From: Sarcomyxa edulis
Lineage: Eukaryota; Basidiomycota; Agaricomycetes; Agaricales; Mycenaceae
Reading direction: 5' to 3'
NCBI GenBank assembly: GCA_009761415.1
Contig: QUOL01000025.1
Span: forward strand, 186,001-250,000
DNA length: 64,000 bases
Shown here: positions 10,764-20,954 of the stretch, in pieces
Layout of the letters: each line of letters begins with the position of its first letter
Position numbering within the stretch: position 1 is the stretch's first letter
The notes under the pieces: generated by a model
Databases searched by the model: none
Told to the model about the DNA's origin: nothing
Seen by the model: only the letters and a program-made list of their open reading frames with translations
Translations under genes and position numbers: made by a program

Positions 10764-11581
10764 CCTCAGGCCTCAGGCCTCAGCGCTCCGCCCAGGCATC
10801 GGACGCACACTCGGACGGAGAAATTCTAATCGTGGCCTTGATCTAGAGTTCTGACTTCCCGGGCCATTGATTTTTGTGATGGTGGAGTAGCAACAGACAG
10901 TGCTTGGTCAAGATGTCGCAAGATGGACACAATGGAACAGGGAGATATCAACCTACATTCGTGAGTCATCTATTGTCTTCGTTCCTCAAAGCTCGCTCGG
11001 TGTCCTGGATGCACAGGTGGAAGGCCATCCGTAGATCTTTTGATTCTAGTCGATATGACAGCTCAATGGATTCGAGGAGCTTTTTCTTGTGACTCCAACA
11101 CGCCCACCAACATATCGAGTCTCCTCGGTGCCCCATCATCTCAATTTTCAGACGAGGATCCTGGATGCGGGTCCTCGATCATGTGAGATACCGATACCTT
11201 GCATGACGCTGTTGTGGTTGGGCTACGCGTCGATCTGGATTGTGTACTGTCGGTGGTGTGTAGTCGTTCCTAAGCTATCCATCTCATATGTCATGCCTAT
11301 CCAGGCGAGATGGAGGTCTACTTGGCATGAGTTCGCAATCACAGGTGTCAATTTTGTGGCAAGTATTATAAGACGTTCTCTCGAATGAAAGTACTTTCAC
11401 AGCTTCTTATCTTGCCTGCCAAAATGCACGACATTATACGAGTAGCGATGATTGACACTGCTGACGCCAGGAAGAACATGCCGATGAGGGTTTTCTTCAA
11501 GTTTCGTCTCGTCTGTTTCCCAGTTGCCCCGAAGCCAAACAACGGGACGACATGCAGTGTCCTGAGGCCTGAGGCCTGAGG
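10764..11581. repeat. Pair of inverted CCTCAGG heptamer repeats
   Basis: Positions 10764-10783 read almost three CCTCAGG units, and 11562-11581 carry the exact reverse complement. The 20-base inverted pair encloses about 0.8 kb, which could be a second small DNA element. I could not find a flanking target duplication, so it remains an inverted repeat rather than a proven transposon. Inside are open frames with one hydrophobic stretch (around 11190-11300, plus strand) that might be a decayed membrane-protein gene. No known domain is visible. Confidence 0.4.
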
Positions 11582-11983
11582 TTGCACATTTTCTCAGGTG
11601 CGATCATCGAGCCCCGTTTCATCATCTACTCTCACTCTCTAACAAATCTCCATAGCATACGACTTCATGGACCGTGACCTTACGTTCATTTTGGAGAATA
11701 TGCATACCGGCCAAATTGTCATTGCCATGGCAACACTCTCGAGTGCTGCAGAAACGTCTTGACACCTTCCTATAGTCTGGTGTTCATCACTATACTCCTC
11801 GCGGCCCGACATACTAGTAAGTCCCTCCCATCATCTCGGTTTTCTTTGTCTATCATCTGAACACGTCTTTTCTGTAGGATCGCTCGTGGACGGTCCGCTC
11901 GACAGAATTGCCCGGGACGCGACAATGCCCTCGGATAAATAAGTGTCCTTGTGGTCGTTGCCCTCCCTGGTTCCTCCGACTCC
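11582..11983. other. Unassigned, 5' side of the GH43 gene
   Basis: Short coding-like fragments around 11650-11820 on the plus strand do not connect into a gene I can support. Confidence 0.3.
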
Positions 11984-11991
11984 CATAAATA
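11984..11991 (+). promoter_or_regulatory. TATA-like box of the GH43 gene
   Basis: CATAAATA lies about 70 bases before the chosen ATG at 12061, matching the spacing of TATA boxes at other secreted-protein genes here. Confidence 0.4.
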
Positions 11992-12060
11992 CACCTCGAT
12001 TCCCGCCTTTCCGTGGCCGAGGGTGCGTTTATACCCACATCCTCAGCCTGGTCCCGAAAC

Positions 12061-13505
12061 ATGTTCAACCTCTCCATCCTCTCGTGCCTACTACTACTCA
12101 ACGCCCTCGTTATCCCATTCACAGCCGCATTCGTAGGCTTCACCAACCCACTCAAAGACTCCAATGGTTCGGACCCCTTCATCGTGCACGACAACGGCTT
12201 TTATTACTTGACCACCACGACATGGACGAACGTCCAAATCACGCGTGCGACGACTATTGCTGGGTTGAAAACCGCCACTCCGACTGTTGTGTATTCGAGC
12301 ACTGTGGCTAATCGGTGCTGTAATGTATGGGCTCCTGAGATTCATAAGATTGATGGCATGTGGGTTATTCGTTGCGAACTTTTTTCGAATGCGTACGTCT
12401 AACATCGGCACCTTGAATGTGAATTTTAGATGGTATATTTATTTCACCGCAGGTGATAACACCGGTAAGCTGCTACATCTGTATGCACCGAACGCTAAAT
12501 GCTCAACAATGGAGTGAAGACCTTGGCGGACAGCGCTCGCACGTACTCCAAGGTGAGTGACCAGTCTCGCCATATACTCTCTTTCAAACCACGCCATATT
12601 CTCAGGAGTCGCCGCCAACCCAAACGGACCATACACCTACAAAGGCCAACTAGCATCTACCAATTCCCCAGACGCGTGGAGCATCGATGGGACAGTCCTG
12701 ACTATCAGCGGACAGAATTATTTTGCGTTTTCTTCGTTTAGTCCTAGTGGCCTGCAGAGCCTTTACATTGCACCCATGACAAACGCGTTTACGTTGGGAG
12801 CGAGTAGTCTTATCTCGGAACCTACGTTGGCTTGGGAGACTGTGGGTATGCCGGGTGCGTATACTTTCTCGTATACACTCCACCCGATGGGTTCGTTTAT
12901 TGATGATTATTTCTACGGATGGATAGTGAACGAAGGTCCGGCAGGACTTTCGAATGGAACAAAATATTGGATATCATATTCGGCATCATACTGTGAGTCG
13001 AACCCGATGTCCGATGTTCTATATTTGCTCGAATATTCAATGCGCGCATTCGTAGGTTGGACCTCCTCTTACTCCCTCGGACTTCTAGAATGGACTGGCG
13101 GTAATCCAACATCGGCCGCCTCATGGATAAAATCTGGTCCTGTATTCACGTCTGCAGACGGTGATTATGGTCCTGGTCATAATGGTTGGTTCTTGAGCCC
13201 GGATGGGACGGAGACGTGGATTGTTTATCATGCTAGCTTGAGTGACCCCGCTGCGTGTGATGGGACTCGGGTGACTATGGCTCAGAAGTATGTCTTGTTT
13301 ATGTTGGATACGCTGTATCGTTACTAAGATTTTCTTTTGTTCTCCCAGGTTAGGATGGCATTCGAATGGTAAGCTTGTCCTTCAATTATCCATGCGTTAC
13401 AACAAACTGATACTTCGGCTTCAAATGCGAATAGGAGAGCCGTTGTTTGGAAGTCCTCGTACGATCACAGATGATGTACCGGTCCCTTCTGGTGATGGCT
13501 CTTGA
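12061..13505 (+). CDS. Secreted glycoside hydrolase family 43 protein
   Basis: Eight exons (12061-12359, 12430-12464, 12520-12552, 12606-12854, 12927-12992, 13056-13287, 13349-13368, 13435-13505) join in frame to 334 residues. A signal peptide (FNLSILSCLLLLNALVIPFT) is followed by the five-bladed propeller landmarks of GH43. These are the catalytic-base Asp in GSDPFIVHDNGFYYL, NVWAPEIHKIDG, the general-acid Glu in VNEGPA, and the closing CWTSSYSLGLLEWTGG and GPGHNGWF segments. Family members cleave arabinan, arabinoxylan or related hemicellulose side chains outside the cell. The sequence looks closest to the arabinanase/arabinofuranosidase-like fungal subgroup, but the exact substrate is inference. 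The in-frame ATG at 12013 would spoil the signal peptide, so 12061 was preferred. Confidence 0.88.
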
Positions 13506-13826
13506 GACTTTGAACCAGGGTTTACTAGCACTGAAGCTGAAGCTGAGCGCTGAAGAGTCAATTTACAATAAATTGTCGGTGGCTTGATAATCAAGAGACC
13601 TGAAGATTCGGATTCGAATACGAGTTGCGCGCAAGTTGCTATTGACGTTGACGGTCGCCCGGCCCGGGTACGGCATAACGTCAATGCGTTGATCTCAAAA
13701 CATATATGGACGTCGCACGCGTCAAGGCTTCGAAGTTGGTTCAATTTCAAACTAGCTTCTCCTGAACCCTATAACAACTATAACCCACTAGCAGCTTCCC
13801 CGTCTCTCAAGACAGGACTACCTACC
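13506..13826. other. Short intergenic stretch
   Basis: This is the 5' side of paralogue A. An open frame extends upstream of its ATG, but comparison with paralogues B and C supports the start at 13827. Confidence 0.4.
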
Positions 13827-16008
13827 ATGACTGAAGCAAGTCTTCGGGCGCAACTTAATCAACTCAAAAGCGATAACCAGGGCCTGCGTACGGAAGTCGA
13901 GAGTGTCAAGCAAGACCGCGACCGGTTCCGAACAGAAATGGCGAAGATGAGGTCTGATTATGCGGTGTTGCAAGCTCGGTCTGATCAATTAGAATGCGAG
14001 GTTGGGGACCTTAGACGGAAAGTGGGCAGATCTCGGGAGTTTGTTGCAAGTGTTGACCGTGATCAGTTGAAGGCTTCAAAGGTATGTTAACTCAACATTT
14101 TTGAGCTCGTGTTTGTCATGCTCTACATTTGAATTGCGCAGAACCATTCAAACCCCATGACGGACCCAACTAATGACACGAGAAGCGGACAGGGTGCTAG
14201 CAACAGCGCTTCTCGAGTATCTGCGTCCCAACGCGGATACGAATCATCTGGAAGTGAGATAGAAATCATCAACGAACGTGACGTCAAGCCTACCGTGAAT
14301 GAGGTCCAGCCTACAATTGCCAGAGCACTTGGAGTCAGGCATGATCCCTTTTCTGTGTCTAATACAATCAACCAACAGAGGTAAGCAAGTATCAAATTCG
14401 TCAATCCTATCATGACATCTCATTCCAGACGCGATAGTTACGCATCCAAGACTCAGACTGCGCGGCTCAGAGGCAAGACACCTAATGTCCAGTTTTCTCC
14501 TCAAAAGAATGCCCGCCCGGTCGGAATGGGAACGACATCTATCTTAGAACGAGCGAGTAAACAAAGATACTATCTGCGTAATGATCAAACTAACATTGTT
14601 TCAGAGCAGTACCATCTCGTCGAACTCTTCGTACTCGAAACGAGAGGCTGATTCCGATCTCGGAGACGAGAACATGGACCCATCTCAACGACAAGCCAAG
14701 CGTCTCAAGACGATCTTGGCAATCAAGAAAATATCCATTCCGGTTGTTCAGTCAAGTTCTCGCCTATGCGCTCCGAAGGCTGCTAGTACTGTTACACTCC
14801 CTACGATGGAAGTCAATCGATCCCAGGCGAGTCCTCGAAGTGGTCTGAGCTGAGGTTCCTGGGTCAAATGCTGACCTTACCCCTGCTATAGAATCGTGAA
14901 ATTCGACCAAAGATCAAGATCAAGAAAGAGGCATTCCGGCTAGCTGGAGAGACTGTCAGGAGATGTCTTTCCGGCTCCATCCCGTTCGTCATGCCTCCAC
15001 TTACAACACCTGTTCGTGCTTCTCGTGCGTTGATCCGGATTTTCTATGGCGGGAGCGACCGTCAATTTTTGGCTCATTGCAACGTCGATAAAAGCCCTTT
15101 CTCACGTAGAGCTTCAGACAACAATCAGCGTCACCTCGTATTCATCGCCCCTGATGTTAATCTGCATATGCCTACACATCCGGGTGACCACGGACTGATA
15201 GTCGCTTCTCGCCACGAGATACTGGATGATCCACCTTGGTCAGTATTCAGGCGTATAGGCGATATACCTCCGTTATGGGAATACCTTGGAGAGTATCGTT
15301 GTGAAGTGGCGGGCAGTCTTTCATCTGCGGAGTTCATGTCTCAGCGAAATGAAGTTCGTAATATTCTAAGCTGCCTTTGTTGTGCCTTCTCTGTTGTGCT
15401 CATTGACCGTATGCAGGTAAAAAGAGCTTGGGCGAAGCTCGTTAACAACAGTCTGAGGTCAGATGACTATGTCTCGATTCGTGCTCGAATTGCTCTGCGT
15501 GCGACGAAGCGTCCGCTCGATGCCACAACAATACAAGAGGAGATGGACAATATCAAAGAGCGTAACGGCACTGATGTTAACAACGAGGATGTCATCGCTG
15601 CGTTTAGTCGAGGGGAAGAGGTGAGAAACGACTCTGGGATGTCGACATGTAGACTAACATTTGTGCTCTAAGGCAATACCCATTGTCAAGCTAGAATGCA
15701 TCGGCTACGATCGTGAATTCGCAAACGATCTATCATTGAAGTCTATGTGTAGTAACGCACCACAGGGCTCAACCGATACTCCTGAGGCCAGCGGATCTGA
15801 ATCCAGTAGACTTCAAGCGGAAAGTGACGGCGACAAACACCAGCCGAAGAACAATTCTGAAGGGATGTCCACGTCGGCCTTGGAATCTAACTCAGCTGAC
15901 GTCCGCAGGTCTGGCCGGCAACGCGTCTTGACCTCAAAAGTCTTGGTGGCTGATCCTTTGGCTGGAAGCGACAGTTCTGACTATGTAGCTAGCGAAGACG
16001 AATCTTGA
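13827..16008 (+). CDS. Paralogue A: coiled-coil / SIM-like / conserved-domain protein
   Basis: Seven exons (13827-14081, 14142-14380, 14429-14519, 14605-14826, 14892-15353, 15417-15620, 15673-16008) give 602 residues. In order: an N-terminal coiled coil (about residues 3-75); an acidic hydrophobic SUMO-interaction-like patch GSEIEIIN near 122-129; a basic stretch (RQAKRLK); IKKE, a SUMO-acceptor-type site, at 279-282; then a conserved globular domain to about 500 with RIFYGGSDRQFLAHC, PWSVFRRI and YVSIRARIALR; and a tail with RRSGRQR and acidic end SDYVASEDES. I believe the domain is the agaricomycete DUF6697 type, but not firmly. Nuclear location is inferred. Intron 4 starts GC not GT. The exon 3 donor (GTCGGA) is weak; a better GTAAAC site nearby would break the frame. 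Confidence 0.75.
14827..14891 (+). other. GC-AG intron in paralogue A
   Basis: The join CAG|GCGAGT...TATAG|AAT is required to keep the frame into the conserved KIKIKKEAF segment. Paralogue C has a normal GT donor at the equivalent place. Confidence 0.6.
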
Positions 16009-16169
16009 GGCAAACAAGAAAACCGGGGTGATCACTTGAAATTCAGAGAGTTGTACTTGTACAGTGTACTACCAGAAGCTGTAACGAGCTATTACTTGCA
16101 TTACATATGCATCTACTAGTAGTGGTGAATTATTGCTCTAGTGAGAGCAAGGTTTAGCATAATATACTC

Positions 16170-18810
16170 TCAAGTGACGACCAGCAAATCCTCGGCTTCG
16201 ACTTGAATGGAGACGGAACTAGTCGCGGGAGTGCGATGACCAGAACGGGTTCGAGAGTGCCGCGGGGGTAGGTATGCATTGAGTCCGGGAGTTCCTTTGA
16301 GATGTTCAAGGTCAACGTGTATGAGTTCTCGACATATAAGGTCGAGGTCGAGGTCATTCTGTTCAGGAGGGGCACATCAATACGCTCTGGCAGTGACATA
16401 TCGAATACTTTAGTCACTTACTTCGTCGTAGCCTACAGATGAGTACGATCAACATGTATAGCGTAAACGAAATCCAAAGGATGCGTACCAAAAGGTTGCT
16501 CAATCTCTTCCCCAGCAGCTACAAAGCCCAAGTATATGAATGAAGCAATGCATACCCCGGGTATACTGTACCATCCGAATTGGGTCACGAGCTGTACAGG
16601 CAGGAAGAAGAGGTACAGCCATACGGTACTACGATGTAATGGCGTTAGGTAACGATCGCTCGTGGCATCAAGACAGTGGGATATGCTTACTGTCTGTGTG
16701 TGCGAATACATAATTCCCGAGGAAGTCAGCAGACAGGAGGCTAGATAAAATAAATGGTTGGTCACAGACTTGATGTGAACGGAATAAACACTAAGAGTAT
16801 AGAGATTATTATCCATTAGACCGTAAACATGGGAAGTCCGAACTCACTATGGAAGTGGCGTGGTCAAGATCTTCTCTAAAGCTGTCGAGATCATCGGAGG
16901 TTCGTCAGATATTGCATGTGAGGTGAAAGGTCTTGACTGACTGGATAAACTATCCTCGAAGGTTGCTATACAACCAATCATGCTACCTAAACTGGTACCT
17001 AAAAGACATTAACACGCTGCAAACATCAATTATGACACTCGTCGTACCAGGAACAGTTCCTCTATCTTCGAGAGTCGCGCACCAATCGCTCAACAGCCTT
17101 AAGCAGGCCAAAGGAAGGTTCTCTCCACCTCCAGCAACGCGTGGTCTATGCTTCGCATGTGTTAGTCTGCCTTTGATAGGGTTTACTGGACCGCTCCATC
17201 GATGGCGTACAGGACCGTTCGTCTCCTGCTCTTCCTCCACCTAAACGTGTCATTGGAGTCAACACTTGTATAATGAGGATATTGATTCTACGCACGTAAG
17301 AGCTTGGAGAAATCATATTGGATGCTTCTGAGTTCCGTCCGAAAAAAGCTTTTAGAAATTCCTGAACCGCATCGAAGACGCTCGCGAATGGAATGAGATC
17401 CCCAGAAACTCTAGAGAATACGGTATTGTGTGTGGGTTGTGCAGCAGGGCACAAAACAGGTTGGCCCCGGCTCGAGCGTGATGATCGAGATGATGAATTG
17501 GAATGGCTACGACGGACACTTCGACGAGAAGATGATGGATTGAACGTGCCGTATGCATTGATAGGCGGGATGATGGGATCCCGGAGGGAAGACGACTCCA
17601 TCGGGGCCTTCGGCGGTAAAGGCAATGATGTATGGGGGCTGGGCCGGTTGCGAACTTGGTCAGAATTGGTGGGAGGGGAGATTCCAGAGGCCAAGGCAGC
17701 TTGCGATCTCTTGAAATCAGATTCGCGGGGAGGATGATCATGCTAGGCATATGAGATCAAGACGGAGAGAAAACTGAACGCGTAGGTTCTTACATCATGA
17801 AGGGGCCGAACGAGATGGTATAAATCTTCAAAGTAAATTCCTAGTTCACCTAGCGATAGACTTGAATAAACGTACCTCGACGTCATGAGAGTGTGAGTAC
17901 GTACCTCGTAGATGGTGTTTGAGAGCTACACAGTACCTGGAGAGAATGGACTTTAGCCTAAAGAAGAATAAGTTTATCTGAATGGTTTATCGTACCCTTC
18001 GATAAGGTCTAGCGCCATTCTTTTCTCTGACATGACTTTGTTCTTTTCTTCAGGTGTCCGAATAAGAGTACCACTGTCGATTTCCTCTTGCGTCTTTGGA
18101 CCGAGACGCGGAGGAACATGGAACCATATCAGACGACCCATGATGCGTGAATTTTTGACAATGTCTGTCCAGGCTGTTCGTCCCATCCAATAACGGTCAT
18201 ACCTGCAGTCACAAATGATCTAGTGCACGAAGAGACTTTGAGGTTCATTGACATACCCGCTGCCTGCTCTACATTCACGGCGATTAGGTCATTTAGTACA
18301 AAGGAAACAACAATATGGCATGCGCACCTGTAACTTATCACAAATCCGATTACTACACCTGAGGGAGCATGTTAGCAGATATTTGCGAATGAGAAACGGA
18401 TATATACTACGCACCGAGGACGGTCATCATGACATTTGGTACTTCCAGATTATATTTCGTCGTCATTGAAACAGAGACGATAGCTAAGCAGAAAGAATCA
18501 TAAGAATGTGCACTGACCATCTTGACGATGAGAGCCAAATTTACCTGCTGCAAATGCAGTATGAAACAGGACTGCCGGCCATATCCTCCAGATCTAGTCG
18601 CCATAGACAAAAGCAAAACAATGAACTATCGCTGATTGAAAGATGGGATACTAAACTTACTACTGAACCGCGACCAAAAGTCCACACAAACATGGCATAC
18701 GGTGGAACCATCGGTGCAAGTAAGACATTATAAGAGTGAATGTCTGTTCGAGATGCTGGAAGCAATGCGTGGTGGCCTGTGAACGAACGTTTCGCGTGAT
18801 CCGATGGCAT
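16170..18810 (-). CDS. Bestrophin-family anion channel, 15 exons
   Basis: Exons 18661-18810, 18545-18593, 18415-18483, 18328-18358, 18257-18268, 17996-18202, 17905-17936, 17794-17849, 17296-17742, 17048-17240, 16848-16998, 16770-16790, 16489-16628, 16422-16432 and 16170-16358 join in frame to 585 residues. Fungal bestrophin (RFP-TM) landmarks occur in order: FGRGSVIWRIWPAVLFHTAF, VPNVMMTVLGVVIGFVISYR, GYDRYWMGRTAWTDIVKNSR, MGRLIWFHVPPRL, EKRMALDLIEG, GENLPLACLRLLSDW, LEDRGTVPG, TVWLYLFFLPVQLV, FIYLGFVAAGEEIEQPFGYD and NDLDLDLICREL. Such proteins are chloride-type channels of the plasma or vacuolar membrane. A Ser-rich insertion (about 230-330) is usual in fungi. Exons of 11 and 12 bases are notable. 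A further 69-base in-frame intron may sit inside exon 16848-16998. The start ATG is the least certain point. Confidence 0.88.
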
Positions 18811-19415
18811 GGAGAATATCGATGCTAAGTATATCGGTGCAGATGAAAGATGGGTATAGATAGATGTGGGTCCTACGAGACAAAGGTTAGCAGACCAGGA
18901 AAACTTCAACGGGGTATGTCATGGGCGCCGTTAGTTATATTTATCTCCATCATGATCGCGACAAGAATTTGAAACGGAGGCAATACCAATTTACCTCCAT
19001 TGCCAATCCATCTCATCACCTCGACATCGATGTCGTCGGAGGTCCTCCTCGCAGAACAAGACACCAAAATATCCCGAGCCTGTTTGAAGAACGGGCTGGC
19101 TTCATTCGACTCAGAGTACAAGAAGCGGGGCCACACAGAGGCACACGAAGAATAGGATGAGACAAGGTCTCTCGAATTCAACAATTTTTCCTAGGAGGTG
19201 AGTCAAAGTCGCAACTAGTTGATCTATGTATGGGGAGTGGGCTGATGCATTTTAATCTTCAAACTTTTCTATATCTAGTTCATCTTGCCTATCAGACGTC
19301 CTCGAAATCGTCGCTCGACAGAGTGGGACAGACTAATTTTTTTTTCGTTGGCTGAGGCTCGGGACTTACTTCTTGGGGAAGTGTAATTGGTGACCTGTAT
19401 ATTTCGATTGACAAA
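18811..19415. other. Unassigned gap between channel and kinase-like genes
   Basis: A minus-strand frame at 18906-19184 has mixed composition but no domain or clear splice partners. It could be an upstream exon of the bestrophin gene, but the known N-terminal pattern does not require it. Confidence 0.3.
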
Positions 19416-20608
19416 CTAAGAGAACCAGAGGTGGTTTATCAAGTCCTTTGCGCTCCAACGGTCTTCAGGACGCAATTGCAACATAGTGCGAAGGAATGAA
19501 GCAGCGTCCGCTACGTCCGTATCACTTATCTTGGCCTCGAGTATACCCTCTAAGCTGACAGGATAATAGGTTGTTTGAATACGAAAGGCGCCTACATGTA
19601 TATCCAAGTTTATCAGCATACGCTGTGGCGCAATAACACCCATACATACTCACCAATCTCATCGAACCATACTCCAGTATCCTGTCCATCTCGAAGCAAG
19701 TCCTGGGGAAACTGTCCAAATAATTCAATCATCTGAATCAAGTGAGACTCTTCACAGGATAACCCAAGCTCGATAGTCTGGAAGAACGGGTCGAACAGGC
19801 TCTCCCCGGTGAGAACTTCATGTAGCTGTACTCCCGAGAACGTCAAGATCGGATGGTTGTCCTTGAAGATGAGGACGCACGACGCATCCAACATTCCAAA
19901 GATCGATCTTCTTGCTTGAAGGAGCTCTCAAAATACTTTCCGGTGCGCGTAATGAATGGATCGGAATAGACAGGTATTCATTCTTTTCTGTGAAGCAGTA
20001 ATGTAAGCTCGACGGTTATCTCTGATTTGTAGACAAACCGTACGCTGCACGCGGGAAAGTCGGAATATGATTGATGACGGATCTGTCGAAGTAATATGTG
20101 CATTGCAATCTAGGAAGTTGCTGCTGGCCGACAGTTGCGATGGACTCCACGACCTATCATCTCTTCGATATTCTGTTATCAACATCTTCATGTGCTCGGG
20201 CGATATAAGGATCGTCTCTGGTCTGATGTCTAGATGCATATCAGTGTCGAACGTTTCGCACTGGCTGATCTTTGAGAGAGACTCACCGCTGTGAATACAG
20301 TCGCATGCTTCGTGCAGATACGTCAATTCACGTAGAATATCTCTGGCTATAAGCTTCACGACTGGCAGTGGTAACTGATTCCCCATATGATAGCAGAGAT
20401 CACTCAACGTCGAATACCTATCTCCATGTGCATTGAAATGGCCCGGAGATGACGCGGACGGTTGACGATACTCGAAGGTCCTTCCTGCCCCCCAACGTTC
20501 CTGATGGACGACTGGGGTGCCTTTTCTTTTCCGAAAGGTATGTCTGATGATAGACAGGAGTCGTCGCAGTCTCATGGATAGATATCGCCCGCTTAGAGAT
20601 GGAGACAT
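19416..20608 (-). CDS. SRPK-like protein kinase C-lobe, N-lobe missing
   Basis: Five exons (20287-20608, 20044-20229, 19881-19987, 19654-19825, 19416-19591) join in frame to 320 residues. The conserved part starts at LPLPVVKLIARDILRELTYL (helix E). It continues through IHSDIRPETILI (catalytic loop, HRD altered to HSD), the activation-segment end LRAPESIL (APE), IDLWNVGCVLHEVLTGESLF (helix F region) and the closing LRPEDRWSAKDLINHLWF. This order matches agaricomycete SRPK-type kinases. The glycine loop, the VAIK lysine and a DFG motif are not visible; the DFG place reads IIFRLSR. The N-terminal 90 residues are unlike a kinase N-lobe, so this is a truncated pseudokinase or a relic that still keeps an open frame. 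The stop codon of the neighbouring F-box gene lies about 350 bases upstream, leaving no room for a full N-lobe. Confidence 0.7.
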
Positions 20609-20954
20609 GGTTTGAACGAGGGAAACTGAACGAGCGCTCTGGACGGCATTGGTACCCGAGACTAGGTAATTAATACGGATTGTGGTCGCATTGAGGAGGC
20701 ATGTCTTGATAGAAGGTTTTCAATTGCCAAGCCCGAGCTTCTGCTTCGTTCCATGATCCTTCTGGAGTTGAGTGGCGTATCAGGGCGTATCTTAGCCCAC
20801 GAAGATTCCAAAGCAAACAGCGCGGAAAGAAAATAACCAGATTTCCGCGGACCTTACATATGTACGTATTTGGCGGGAACCTTGAGGGTAAATATGGAGC
20901 AATTTCGTGTATTCGATCCATACCACAGTTATGGGAGACATCGCACTAGCGAGT
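20609..20954. other. Short gap between kinase-like and F-box genes
   Basis: A minus-strand frame ends at 20670 with a protein-like tail (GSWNEAEARAWQLKTFYQD), but it joins neither neighbour in frame. It may be a relic. Confidence 0.3.

Noticed and set aside
14554..14604. Strong GTAAAC donor as the end of exon 3 in paralogue A
   Set aside because: It gives a good 48-base intron but throws the next exon out of frame. The weaker GTCGGA donor at 14520 keeps the paralogue-conserved segment in frame, though this point should be tested with RNA.
20670..20921. Minus-strand frame as a last exon of the F-box/zinc-finger gene
   Set aside because: The HLKAKH finger joins in frame to a short final exon ending at 20955, which matches the usual ending of this protein family.
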